A stretch of 64,000 nucleotides of DNA from NCBI GenBank assembly GCA_902478055.1, contig CABSJL010000002.1:1-64000 (forward strand), given 5' to 3'. A model generated the notes under the pieces. The model saw nothing but the letters and a program-made list of their open reading frames with translations, was not told the DNA's origin and searched no databases. The stretch is from an uncultured Veillonella sp. (GTDB taxonomy: Bacteria > Bacillota > Negativicutes > Veillonellales > Veillonellaceae). Every line of letters starts with the position of its first letter. The first letter of the stretch is position 1. The position numbers and the translations under genes were made by a program. Shown piece by piece: positions 25,638 through 35,173 of this stretch.

Positions 25638-27815
25638 TTAAATCTTAGCTCGTTTCAAACGAAGAGAGTTACCCACAACGGTTACAGAGCTAAATGCCAT
25701 TGCTGTGCCTGCAATCATAGGATTTAATGCACCGATAGCAGCCAATGGAATACCAATGCAGTTAAAGATCAATGCCCAGAATAGATTTTGTTTAATATTA
25801 GTCATTGTCTTACGGCTGAGGCGTACTGCTTGTACTAGTGTGTGTAAATCATTTCTTACAAGAACGATATCTGCTGCCTCTACGGCAATATCTGTACCAC
25901 TGCCAATGGCAAAGCCAATATCTGCCGTTACAAGAGCTGGTGCATCATTGATACCATCACCAACCATCCCCACTACAAGGCCTTTATCTTGCAACTCTTT
26001 TACCTTGCTAGCCTTATCTTGCGGTAATACTTCTGCAATTACATGAGTGATACCTGCTTGTTTAGCAATATATTGGGCAGTACGACGATTATCACCTGTA
26101 AGCATCCACACATCAATACCTTGAGCATGTAATTCTTTTACAACATCAATTGTTTCTGGACGTAATTCATCTTCTACAGCCCATAATGCACTGATAACGC
26201 CATCTACAGCAAGAACGGATACAGATGCACCTTGTTCTTCATAGTGTAAAATATCATCTTGTACTGCACTTAAATCATAACCTAATTCAGACATCCATCG
26301 GCTATGGCCAAGTTGTACCGACACGCCTTGATAAGCGCCTTGCAAACCTTTACCAGGTACATCACCAAAGCTTTCAAGTTCTACCGCTTTACCTTTATAA
26401 CCATGATCTTCGCCATAATAAACCATAGCCTTTGCAATCGGATGAGATGTACCACTTTCAAGAGCCATCATAAGGGACATATTTCTACTTTCATCACCAT
26501 TATAGTTTTTGAAAGCCGTTACATCAAGAACACCTTGTGTAAGTGTGCCAGTTTTATCCATAACGATGGCATCGAGTTTACCAGCTTTTTCAAGATATTC
26601 TGCACTCTTGATAAGGACGCCATGCTCCGCGCCTAAGCCAGATCCAACCATGATAGATGTTGGTGTAGCAAGGCCAAGCGCACAAGGACAAGCGATAACA
26701 AGCACTGCTGTAGCATTAATGAGAGCTACATTAATAGAGTCGCCCATAATGAAGTACCATACGAGGCCGGTCAAAACAGAAAGGCCGATAACAGTAGGCA
26801 CGAAGTATTGAGCTACGATATCTGCAATACGTTGAATACTTGCTTTAGAGGTTTGAGCTTCCTCTACGACTTTGATGATTTGAGAGAGCATTGTATCAGA
26901 GCCGATACGTTTTGCTTCCATCGTGAAAGCACCGCTCAAGTTAATAGTCGCCCCAATTACCTCGGAGCCGACTTGTTTTTCTACAGGCAAGCTTTCACCT
27001 GTAAGCATAGCTTCGTCTACAGTAGAATAGCCTTCAGTAATAGTACCATCTACTGGAATTTTTTCGCCTGCACGAACTTGTAAAATATCGCCGGCTACTA
27101 CTTTAGAAGTAGGAATATCTACAAACTCACCATCACGCAATACATGAGCCGTTGCAGGTTGTAAGGCAATCAATTTTTGAAGTGCTTCAGAGGTACGCCC
27201 CTTAGCAATTTCCTCTAAAAGTTTGCCAAGAAGAATGAATGTAATGAGCCACGCAGAGGTTTCAAAGTAAATGCCATGAGGCCCAAGTTCTGGATGGAAC
27301 TGCCAATTATAAATACTGAATAGATAAGCAACAGTCGTACCCATTACAACGAGAACATCCATGGTAAGGGCGCCATTCTTTACCGCACTCCACGCACTCT
27401 TATAGAACATAAGGCCAGGGCCGAACTGAGCAATGGTAGCAAGAATGAACTCTACCCATACTGGCAAGGCTTGAATACCAAAGCGATGTAATGTCATGTT
27501 AATCATCATCGGTACAGCCATACAAGCAGCAATGATAAGACGCGTAATATGAGGTTTTAAATTAACCTTTTCTATTTCTTGCTTCGTTTCATCTGCTTCC
27601 GTAGCACCAAAACCAATATTCGTAATAGCATCGATAATTTGTTGTGGCTCTACAGTAGAGCCATCTTTGTATTCTACACTCCCCTTTCGAGTGAGTAGAT
27701 TAACCTTTACAGATTCTATGCCATCGATCTTAGAAACGACGTTTTCAACGCGCTTTACACAAGCAGCACAATGCATACCTGTAATATCAAACTCTTGTTT
27801 CTTCTTACTCATCAT
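25638..27815 (-). CDS. copA: Copper-translocating P1B-type ATPase
   Basis: A 725-residue Cu(I) efflux ATPase. One N-terminal heavy-metal-associated domain has the metal-binding MHCAAC (Cys 16 and 19). Eight membrane helices are spread through the protein; the sixth holds the CPC motif (376-378). TGES marks the actuator domain, DKTGTLT the phosphorylation site (Asp420), SHPIAK the HP motif and GDGINDAPAL the hinge. The frame extends upstream to a TTG, but ATG at 27815 with AGAAAG seven nt upstream is the better start. No CopZ or CsoR/CopY gene is adjacent. It is followed by a strong terminator. Confidence 0.93.
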   Translation of the reverse strand: MMSKKKQEFDITGMHCAACVKRVENVVSKIDGIESVKVNLLTRKGSVEYKDGSTVEPQQIIDAITNIGFGATEADETKQEIEKVNLKPHITRLIIAACMAVPMMINMTLHRFGIQALPVWVEFILATIAQFGPGLMFYKSAWSAVKNGALTMDVLVVMGTTVAYLFSIYNWQFHPELGPHGIYFETSAWLITFILLGKLLEEIAKGRTSEALQKLIALQPATAHVLRDGEFVDIPTSKVVAGDILQVRAGEKIPVDGTITEGYSTVDEAMLTGESLPVEKQVGSEVIGATINLSGAFTMEAKRIGSDTMLSQIIKVVEEAQTSKASIQRIADIVAQYFVPTVIGLSVLTGLVWYFIMGDSINVALINATAVLVIACPCALGLATPTSIMVGSGLGAEHGVLIKSAEYLEKAGKLDAIVMDKTGTLTQGVLDVTAFKNYNGDESRNMSLMMALESGTSHPIAKAMVYYGEDHGYKGKAVELESFGDVPGKGLQGAYQGVSVQLGHSRWMSELGYDLSAVQDDILHYEEQGASVSVLAVDGVISALWAVEDELRPETIDVVKELHAQGIDVWMLTGDNRRTAQYIAKQAGITHVIAEVLPQDKASKVKELQDKGLVVGMVGDGINDAPALVTADIGFAIGSGTDIAVEAADIVLVRNDLHTLVQAVRLSRKTMTNIKQNLFWALIFNCIGIPLAAIGALNPMIAGTAMAFSSVTVVGNSLRLKRAKI

Positions 27816-27918
27816 ATCACTTCTTTCTACTAGAATTTTCAAAAATATATGTTTCTATATATCTATATAAGTCAGAAACTCATAGTAGACATATCATACA
27901 TCGGTAACAGAGTATTTT

Positions 27919-27980
27919 ATAAACACGTATAGTTTATTATATGAACACATTTACATGAGTATTCATTCATACGTGTTTAT
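27919..27980. repeat. Long-spaced perfect inverted repeat between copA and yigZ
   Basis: ATAAACACGTAT (27919-27930) and ATACGTGTTTAT (27969-27980) are perfect 12-bp inverted copies 38 bp apart in the 334-bp divergent intergenic region. They may be paired operator sites for copper-responsive control of copA. The rest of the region is AT-rich; a GGGGA/TCCCC pair near 28050 lacks a T run. Confidence 0.5.
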
Positions 27981-28070
27981 TCTATAATAACATAAATTCT
28001 CATTACGTCAATATCCTACTAAATCTAGAGGACTATTCCTTTTTTATAGGGGATTTAACATCTCCCCACC

Positions 28071-28100
28071 TATACACAACATTCATAAATAGATTATAAT
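28071..28100 (+). promoter_or_regulatory. Probable yigZ promoter
   Basis: TATACA (28071-28076) and TATAAT (28095-28100) are 18 bp apart. The -10 is consensus. An AAGGAGGTG ribosome-binding site follows at about 28136-28144. Confidence 0.5.
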
Positions 28101-28149
28101 AAAGTGATGATGAATAAACATAAACTTTGATTCCAAAGGAGGTGAAACT

Positions 28150-28803
28150 ATGTGTGAATCAATAAGCCCTATAGTAGAATTTACTTCAGTAGCGAAGGAA
28201 TTTCGCCATGAATATGTTGTTGAGAAGTCGCGTTTTATCACAACTATATGCCCTTGTTCTACAGAAGAGGAAGCGCAGGCTTTTATTGGACGTATCAACA
28301 AAGAATTTTGGGATGCACGCCATAATTGTACAGCCTTTGCATTAGGACCAAAACAAGAACAACAACGCTCTTCTGACAATGGTGAACCATCTGGTACCGC
28401 TGGTAAACCTATGTTAGAAGTACTCAAAAAAACAGGTATTACCAATGTAGCTGTCGTAGTAACGCGCTATTTTGGAGGTATTAAGCTAGGCGCAGGTGGT
28501 TTGATTCGTGCATATTCACACTCCGTTGCGGAAACTTTACATCTTGCCCCTAAAGAACTACACACAACACGAACTCAGTTGCAGGCTACCATCGACTATT
28601 CCATGTATGGAGCTATAGAAAGATATGTGCAAGATCAAAAACTACATTATGAAGCAAGTTTTGGCGAACATGTAGATATTACTATCTTAGTACCTCCTAC
28701 TGATGTAGAGCGCATACAAAAAGAGCTCCAAGACATGAGTCATGGAGCTGCTACTTGTACTATATTAGATTCTATTGAAGTGGTGCTACCGCTAGAACAA
28801 TAA
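28150..28803 (+). CDS. yigZ: YigZ/IMPACT family protein (UPF0029)
   Basis: A 217-residue protein with the IMPACT N-terminal domain: KSRFITTICPCSTEEEAQAF, HNCTAFAL, DNGEPSGTAGKPML and VVVTRYFGGIKLGAGGLIRAY, all family signatures. A ferredoxin-like C-terminal domain (about 140-210) completes the usual two-domain layout and length. Eukaryotic IMPACT modulates Gcn2; the bacterial role is unsettled, with proposals in translation or proline dipeptide handling. It is the only gene on its message as far as can be seen. Confidence 0.93.
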   Translation: MCESISPIVEFTSVAKEFRHEYVVEKSRFITTICPCSTEEEAQAFIGRINKEFWDARHNCTAFALGPKQEQQRSSDNGEPSGTAGKPMLEVLKKTGITNVAVVVTRYFGGIKLGAGGLIRAYSHSVAETLHLAPKELHTTRTQLQATIDYSMYGAIERYVQDQKLHYEASFGEHVDITILVPPTDVERIQKELQDMSHGAATCTILDSIEVVLPLEQ

Positions 28804-28826
28804 TCTAACTGATACACACATAGTAA

Positions 28827-29015
28827 TTAGTTTTCGCTATGAACTAAGCCACTTACGCCTTGAGCAAGTTCATGACGTTTTTCTGTAGTTAATGGATGAG
28901 GCCATACGCGTTCAAGTTGTTTTTTACGACTAACACCTGCATTATGTGCAGTCATTAATCTACGTGCTTCCCAGTTACGAATTGCTTTACTTAATGTTCT
29001 TTTTACTACGCCCAT
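28827..29015 (-). CDS. Small basic protein of unknown function
   Basis: A 62-residue open frame from ATG at 29015, with AGG seven nt upstream; the frame continues to a GTG eight codons earlier that lacks an RBS. The product is basic and polar (KRTLSKAIRNWEARR, SRKKQLERVWPHP), with no membrane segment or known motif. It is convergent with yigZ (23 bp between stops) and divergent from the LysR gene. It could be a real small gene or a chance frame; the RBS and codon content slightly favour a gene. Confidence 0.45.
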   Translation of the reverse strand: MGVVKRTLSKAIRNWEARRLMTAHNAGVSRKKQLERVWPHPLTTEKRHELAQGVSGLVHSEN

Positions 29016-29211
29016 GATAGTACCTACTTTCTCAATCACTGTTATTATATTAAAAATTGTGATAAGGATAGAAAGTTTATTTTAAACACATTATTCTTTC
29101 TCTTTCCTTGATGAATATAGTATATACGCTATTTTATCAAATGTGAAATTACTGTTACTTAGTTCGTTATAATTTTTATTTATCTTATTTTGTGTATAAT
29201 AGGGAGATTCT

Positions 29212-30102
29212 ATGGATACATCTTACTACCACAATTTTATTACCCTCGTTCAAACGGGCAATATGACGCAGGCCGCAGAGATTCTTCATATTACACAACC
29301 AGCTTTAAGTAAACAATTAAAGTATTTAGAAGCTGAATTTGGAGCTCAACTCATCAATATCAAGCGCGGCCAACGAGGATCAAACTTACAACTAACTGAT
29401 GCGGGCAAAATTTTTTATCAAAAAGCCCAACAATTATGCTCCATTGAAGAATCAACATACAATGCAGTACAACAGTTGAACTCACGTATTGAAGGTACAT
29501 TGCGAATCGCTACGTCTGCATCGCGCTCCACACCAATCGTACAACAATACTTACCAGCCTTTTCCATGAAATACCCATCAGTTCACTTCGAAATCTACGA
29601 AGGACTAATGACTAATGTGGTCAATCAACTTATTAATGGTAATGCAGAGCTGGGAATTGCAAACATTCAAATGGTAGACACTGATAAATTTGATATCCTT
29701 CTTACTCAAGAGGAACATTTATACGCTATTTTCCGCCGTGATGTATTCTGGATAGATCGTGAACATGATACCATCACATGGGATGATATCAAAAAGTGTC
29801 CTTTATCCCTCTCTGGTGGATCTGTGCGAATGATTATGCAATCTAGTTTAACGGACATGGATCAACTGAATGCTGTTGCCATCACTACAACTAAGAGCTC
29901 TGCCATCGAATGGGCATCCTCTGGTAGAACTGTTTCTTTAGTTCCTATGGATGCAAAAGAGCTTATTAACCATCGTAAAATGGCCCGTATCAAGTTGCCA
30001 GAATTTTCAGGAGATTTTAAAAAAGCATTTATTACTCTCAAAGGGCATGCCTTATCCCCTGTAGCACAGCAATTTATTGATTTCTACAAAGCATATGTTT
30101 AA
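29212..30102 (+). CDS. LysR-family transcriptional regulator
   Basis: A 296-residue regulator. The N-terminal winged helix-turn-helix spans about 1-60, with GNMTQAAEILHITQPALSKQLKYLEAEFG split over the recognition helix. A linker and a periplasmic-binding-protein-like effector domain follow (RIATSASRSTPIVQQYLP onward). AGGGAG precedes the ATG. LysR regulators often control divergent neighbours, but the only divergent gene is the 62-residue unknown. The effector cannot be deduced. Confidence 0.93.
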   Translation: MDTSYYHNFITLVQTGNMTQAAEILHITQPALSKQLKYLEAEFGAQLINIKRGQRGSNLQLTDAGKIFYQKAQQLCSIEESTYNAVQQLNSRIEGTLRIATSASRSTPIVQQYLPAFSMKYPSVHFEIYEGLMTNVVNQLINGNAELGIANIQMVDTDKFDILLTQEEHLYAIFRRDVFWIDREHDTITWDDIKKCPLSLSGGSVRMIMQSSLTDMDQLNAVAITTTKSSAIEWASSGRTVSLVPMDAKELINHRKMARIKLPEFSGDFKKAFITLKGHALSPVAQQFIDFYKAYV

Positions 30103-30207
30103 ACTATGTGATAGAAATTCATATGATATGGGATTTATAACTTATGATATTGTATTTATAACTTATCGTATAAGATTTTGTACAGTTATGAACATTAATA
30201 CCATACA

Positions 30208-30247
30208 TAAAAAAGACCTAGTACATAATGTACTAGGTCTTCTTTTT
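30208..30247. terminator. Bidirectional terminator between lysR and pyrD
   Basis: A 13-bp perfect stem (30213-30225 with 30229-30241) with a 3-nt loop has T runs on both sides: CTTTTT on plus and TTTTTTATG on minus. It ends both the plus-strand regulator and the minus-strand pyr operon. Confidence 0.85.
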
Positions 30248-30248
30248 A

Positions 30249-31199
30249 CTATCCTTGATGGACAGCACCTACTATATCAGTAATGCTGTTAAGATTATAT
30301 TGTTCTACATAGTCACTCATTTCACGGGCAATACGTGAAATCGCCGTAGGATCTACCATCGTAGCAGTGCCAACTTGAACGGCTTGAGCACCAGCCATCA
30401 TAAATTCGATAGCATCCGTGCCAGTCATAATACCGCCAAGGCCAATAATAGGAATATTTACCCCTTTATATACTTGGTGTACCATGCGAAGTGCAACAGG
30501 CTTTACAGCTGGACCAGATAGCCCACCGTAAGTATTTCCCAATAAAGGTTTACGTCGGTGAATATCAATAGCCATACCCAACAATGTATTGATAAGGCTT
30601 ACCCCATTACCACCGCCAGCTTCAACGGCTTTTGCAATTTCCACAATATCTGTTACATTTGGTGAAAGCTTAACGATAATAGGTTTATCACTGACCTTAC
30701 GAACGGCCTTCGTTACCTGTTCAACCACCTTTGGATCCACTCCAAAAGCCATACCTTCACGTTCTACATTTGGACAAGATACGTTAACCTCTAGGCCTGT
30801 AATACCGTCTACAGATAAGGTCTCTGCCATCCATGCAAATTCATCAATTGTACCTGCAGACATATTAGCAAGCAATGGTACGTCATATTTTTTGAGATCC
30901 GGCAAAATATGTGTAACAAAATGTTCTGCCCCAGGATTTTCAAGGCCGATACAGTTTAGTACACCAGATGGTGTTTCTGCAATACGAGTTCCAGGATTGC
31001 CGTGACGACCTTTAGGTGTTAAACCTTTTACGGAAATAGCACCTACCTCATTGCTAAGGTCTAAATAACCAGCATACTCAGGACCATTACCAAAGGTACC
31101 AGATGCAGCGATAATAGGATTTTTCATCTTAATACCGCAGTAATCAACAGCAAGCTTTGGATTAGGCGTAACGGTGTTATTTAAATCGCGTTCACTCAT
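30249..31199 (-). CDS. pyrD: Dihydroorotate dehydrogenase B, catalytic subunit
   Basis: A 316-residue FMN enzyme oxidising dihydroorotate to orotate. NPIIAASGTFGNGPEYAG (27-44) and EVNVSCPNVEREG (137-149) are the class 1B signatures; C142 is the active-site base, which distinguishes it from membrane class 2 enzymes with Ser. It works with PyrK, whose stop overlaps this start by one base, passing electrons to NAD+. It is the last gene of the operon. Confidence 0.96.
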   Translation of the reverse strand: MSERDLNNTVTPNPKLAVDYCGIKMKNPIIAASGTFGNGPEYAGYLDLSNEVGAISVKGLTPKGRHGNPGTRIAETPSGVLNCIGLENPGAEHFVTHILPDLKKYDVPLLANMSAGTIDEFAWMAETLSVDGITGLEVNVSCPNVEREGMAFGVDPKVVEQVTKAVRKVSDKPIIVKLSPNVTDIVEIAKAVEAGGGNGVSLINTLLGMAIDIHRRKPLLGNTYGGLSGPAVKPVALRMVHQVYKGVNIPIIGLGGIMTGTDAIEFMMAGAQAVQVGTATMVDPTAISRIAREMSDYVEQYNLNSITDIVGAVHQG

Positions 31200-31966
31200 T
31201 AAAAGAACACCTCCTCAGCTGGGAATACAGGACCATCTTTACAAACTTTGTAACGTTTGCCACCTGCACCATCACAAGCACAACCTAAACAACCACCAGT
31301 GCCACAGCCCATACGTTCTTCAAGAGATACTTGGCAAGGAACGTTGAGATCTTTAGCTACTTGTGCCACACCTCTCATCATCGGTGTAGGACCGCAAGTC
31401 ATAACAGATGTGAAAGTATTGCCATTAATCAGCTCAGGCATGATTGCTGTAGGGAACCCTTTCGCACCTACGCTACCATCATCAGTGGTGATATGCACTT
31501 TAACAGACGTATCCTTAAATAAGGCTGCCCAGAAGGTTTCGCTTTCATTTCTAAAGCCGAGAATAACTTGTGCTTCTTCCCCTTCTTTCAAATGGGATGC
31601 AATGCATAACATGGGCGCAATACCTACACCACCGCCAACAAGAAGCATATTCTTAGATGTAACAAATGGTTTACCCAAAGGACCTAAACAATCTAGAGTA
31701 TCGCCGGGAACAAGGCGAGTCATAATCTCAGTCCCTTTACCTATGACACGATATAAAAGGGTAATCGTCCCCTTTTGTGCATCAAAGCCTGCATAGCTAA
31801 TAGGACGGCGCAATAATGGTGCCGTAGAGTCCGCTACGCGAACATTACAAAACTGTCCTACCTTTGCTTCTGCTGCCTGTTTTGGTGCGTGGATATCCAT
31901 TACCCACACATCAGAGCCTATTTGCTCATTGCGAACGACTTCGCCCTGTTCTACATATCCACTCAT
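31199..31966 (-). CDS. pyrK: Dihydroorotate dehydrogenase B, electron-transfer subunit
   Basis: A 255-residue ferredoxin-reductase-like protein. LRRPISYAGFD is the FAD-binding motif, LVGGGVGIAPM the NAD-binding loop, and MGCGTGGCLGCACDG plus a later YKVCKDG give the four Cys of the 2Fe-2S cluster near the C-terminus. The heterotetramer with PyrD links orotate formation to NAD+, suited to an anaerobe. Confidence 0.96.
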   Translation of the reverse strand: MSGYVEQGEVVRNEQIGSDVWVMDIHAPKQAAEAKVGQFCNVRVADSTAPLLRRPISYAGFDAQKGTITLLYRVIGKGTEIMTRLVPGDTLDCLGPLGKPFVTSKNMLLVGGGVGIAPMLCIASHLKEGEEAQVILGFRNESETFWAALFKDTSVKVHITTDDGSVGAKGFPTAIMPELINGNTFTSVMTCGPTPMMRGVAQVAKDLNVPCQVSLEERMGCGTGGCLGCACDGAGGKRYKVCKDGPVFPAEEVFF

Positions 31967-31971
31967 GGTTA

Positions 31972-34900
31972 TTACTCCAATTCAAAATCCTGTAACGCTT
32001 CTACAGTATAATTTGCATTATTTTTACGATTTGCTACAACGCGCAACACTTCGCGTGCTGTATCGAGACTTGTTAAGCAAGGTGTACCCATTTCTACGGC
32101 AAGACGACGCAATTGGAAGCCTTCACGTTCAGGGCGTTTACCTGCAGTCAGTGTGTTAAGTACAAGATCTACTTTATCTTGACGAATGTGGTCAGCACAG
32201 TTGTCATCACCTTCAGAGATTTTGTTAACTACCTTGCAGTCAACGCCATGTTCTTTGAAGTATTTACCAGTACCGCCAGTTGCTTCGATGTGATAGCCCA
32301 ATTCGATGAAGCCTTTTGCCAATTGACTAGCTTCCTCTTTATCGCGGTCTGCTACGGTCATAAGAATTGTACCATCTTCTGGGATACGCATATTGGCACC
32401 ATTGATAGCTTTAAACAATGCTTCAGAATAAGTACGACCAATACCCATAACTTCACCAGTAGATTTCATTTCAGGTCCAAGAGCGATTTCTACAAGGCCC
32501 ATTTTGGAGAAGGAGAATACAGGTGCTTTTACAGCTACATATGGTTTATTAGGTACAAGACCGAGTGGCAAGCCCAAATCTTTTAAGCTTTCACCAAGAG
32601 CAATGCGTGTTGCACATTCTACCATATTGATGCCTGTAACCTTAGAAATGAATGGTACAGTACGGCTAGAACGAGGGTTAACTTCGATTACGTTAAGTTC
32701 ACCATCAGCCACGATATATTGGATGTTAAGTACACCTTTAACATTAAGGCCTACTGCAATACGACGTGTATAGTCAACGATTTGATCAATCAATTCTTGG
32801 CTCAAATGTTGAGCTGGGTAAACGGCCATGGAGTCACCAGAGTGAACACCAGCACGTTCGATTTGTTCCATAATACCAGGAATACATACGTCAGTACCAT
32901 CGGAAATAGCATCAACCTCTACCTCCATACCAACCATATAACGGTCGATAAGAACAGGATGTTCCTTGGAGGCTACTACAGCTTCCTTCATGTATACATC
33001 GAGCTCTTTATCGTTGTATACGATTTCCATAGCACGGCCGCCCAATACATAGGAAGGACGTACAATCAATGGATATTTCAAGTTTTTAGCTGCTGCTTGT
33101 GCTTCTTCATCAGAGGTTACAAGCGCACCTACTGGACGTGGAATACCAAGTTTTGCCAACAATTCATCAAAGCGTTCACGGTCTTCTGCCATATCGATGC
33201 TATCTACGGATGTACCGAGGATTTTTACACCGCGCTTAGCCAATGGACCTGCCAAGTTAATTGCTGTTTGACCACCAAACTGAGCAATAACACCAGCTGG
33301 TTTCTCTTTCTCGATGATTTCCATTACATCGTCCACTGTTAATGGTTCGAAGTACAAGGAATCAGAAATATCAAAGTCAGTAGACACTGTTTCTGGGTTA
33401 TTGTTGATCATAATAGATTGATAACCCGCTTTACGAAGTGCCCAGGAGGAATGTACGGAGCAGTAGTCAAACTCTACGCCTTGACCGATACGAATTGGAC
33501 CGGAACCAAGTACGACAACGGATTTTTCACCGAGTGGTTTAACTTCGTCTTCTTGTGCATAAGCACTGTAGTAGTACGGTGTTTTAGATTCGAATTCGGC
33601 AGCACATGTATCTACATATTTATATGTTGGAAGAATGTTCCATTCTTTACGTTTTGCACGAACCTCTTCTACAGTTGTATTAGCATAACGGGCGATAACA
33701 GAATCAGTGAAGGAATAACGTTTTGCTTTGCGCAATACATCCTCTGTTAAACCATGTTCAGCCAATGCCTTTTCTTCATTAACAATGTTTTTGATTTTTT
33801 CAATAAAGAATGTATCAATTTTTGTAATGTAGTGAATTTTCTCTACACTAATGCCCTTGCGAAGTGCTTCTGCTACAACATAGATACGTTCATCATCTAC
33901 TAAATGTAAACGTTCAATCAATTGTTCCATAGACTCATGAGAGATTTTCTTTAGCTCAATATGGTCTAAACCAATTTCCAAGGAACGAATTGCTTTAAGC
34001 AAGGAGCCTTCCAAGGAGCGATCGATAGCCATAACTTCGCCAGTAGCCTTCATTTGAGTGCCCAATGTGCGGTCTGCCAAATTGAATTTTTCAAATGGCC
34101 AACGTGGGAATTTCGTTACTACATAGTCAAGTGTAGGTTCGAAGCATGCTTTTGTTTCACCTGTTACAGCATTTGTAATTTGATCCAATGTCATGCCTAC
34201 TGCAATTTTTGCAGCTACCTTCGCAATTGGATAGCCAGTTGCTTTAGATGCTAATGCAGAGGAACGGGATACACGAGGGTTTACTTCGATAACGATATAT
34301 TCATTGCTATTTGGATTCAACGCGTATTGTACGTTACAACCACCTTCGATTTTCAAATAACGAATAATTTCTACAGAAGCAGTACGAAGCATTTGGTATT
34401 GAATATCGTTTAATGTTTGGCTTGGTGCCACAACAATGGAGTCACCAGTATGTACGCCTACAGGATCGATATTTTCCATATTACATACGATGATACAGTT
34501 ATCTGCACTATCGCGCATTACTTCGTATTCGATTTCTTTCCAGCCTGCTACAGAACGTTCTGCTAGGATCTGGTGAATTGGTGAAAGTTTCAAACCACGG
34601 CGTGTAATTTCATACATTTCATCTTCATTATGCGCAATACCACCACCAGTACCGCCCAATGTGTAAGCAGGACGGATAATGATAGGATAACCAATGCGAT
34701 TAGCAAAGGCTACCGCTTCTTCAAGATCGTTAAAGATATCGGATTCAGGAACTGGTTGATTGATTTCCTTCATCGCTTCTTTGAAGAGTTCACGGTCTTC
34801 TGCTTGTTTAATAGCTTCAAGTGTTGTACCTAGAAGTTTTACACCGTATTCTTCTAATACGCCAGCTTCAGACAATTGTACGGCCATATTAAGACCTACT

Positions 34901-35172
34901 TGGCCACCCAATGTAGCCAATAAGCCCCAAGGGCGTTCTTTTTTAATTACTTCTGTTACGAATTCAAGACTAATCGGTTCTACATATACGCGGTCTGCAA
35001 TATCTGTATCGGTCATAATTGTAGCAGGATTGGAGTTAACCAATACTACTTTATAACCTTCTTCACGAAGGGAACGGCATGCTTGTGTACCAGCATAGTC
35101 AAACTCTGCAGCTTGGCCGATAATAATTGGACCAGAACCAATTACAAGTACTTTTTTTGCTTCTGTGGTCAT
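31972..35172 (-). CDS. carB: Carbamoyl-phosphate synthase large subunit
   Basis: A 1066-residue enzyme with the duplicated ATP-grasp architecture: the first half has VIGSGPIIIGQAAEFDYAG and LGGTGGGIAHNEDE, and the second half repeats it with VLGSGPIRIGQGVEFDYCS and VLGGRAMEIVYND. A C-terminal MGS-like allosteric domain (from about 930) ends with the PEREGFQLRRLAVE segment. It makes carbamoyl phosphate from bicarbonate, ammonia and two ATP. It begins 1 bp after carA. Confidence 0.98.
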   Translation of the reverse strand: MTTEAKKVLVIGSGPIIIGQAAEFDYAGTQACRSLREEGYKVVLVNSNPATIMTDTDIADRVYVEPISLEFVTEVIKKERPWGLLATLGGQVGLNMAVQLSEAGVLEEYGVKLLGTTLEAIKQAEDRELFKEAMKEINQPVPESDIFNDLEEAVAFANRIGYPIIIRPAYTLGGTGGGIAHNEDEMYEITRRGLKLSPIHQILAERSVAGWKEIEYEVMRDSADNCIIVCNMENIDPVGVHTGDSIVVAPSQTLNDIQYQMLRTASVEIIRYLKIEGGCNVQYALNPNSNEYIVIEVNPRVSRSSALASKATGYPIAKVAAKIAVGMTLDQITNAVTGETKACFEPTLDYVVTKFPRWPFEKFNLADRTLGTQMKATGEVMAIDRSLEGSLLKAIRSLEIGLDHIELKKISHESMEQLIERLHLVDDERIYVVAEALRKGISVEKIHYITKIDTFFIEKIKNIVNEEKALAEHGLTEDVLRKAKRYSFTDSVIARYANTTVEEVRAKRKEWNILPTYKYVDTCAAEFESKTPYYYSAYAQEDEVKPLGEKSVVVLGSGPIRIGQGVEFDYCSVHSSWALRKAGYQSIMINNNPETVSTDFDISDSLYFEPLTVDDVMEIIEKEKPAGVIAQFGGQTAINLAGPLAKRGVKILGTSVDSIDMAEDRERFDELLAKLGIPRPVGALVTSDEEAQAAAKNLKYPLIVRPSYVLGGRAMEIVYNDKELDVYMKEAVVASKEHPVLIDRYMVGMEVEVDAISDGTDVCIPGIMEQIERAGVHSGDSMAVYPAQHLSQELIDQIVDYTRRIAVGLNVKGVLNIQYIVADGELNVIEVNPRSSRTVPFISKVTGINMVECATRIALGESLKDLGLPLGLVPNKPYVAVKAPVFSFSKMGLVEIALGPEMKSTGEVMGIGRTYSEALFKAINGANMRIPEDGTILMTVADRDKEEASQLAKGFIELGYHIEATGGTGKYFKEHGVDCKVVNKISEGDDNCADHIRQDKVDLVLNTLTAGKRPEREGFQLRRLAVEMGTPCLTSLDTAREVLRVVANRKNNANYTVEALQDFELE

Positions 35173-35173
35173 A

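Noticed and set aside
28083..28445. 120-codon minus-strand frame
   Set aside because: It lies opposite yigZ, which has strong family motifs and its own promoter and RBS.
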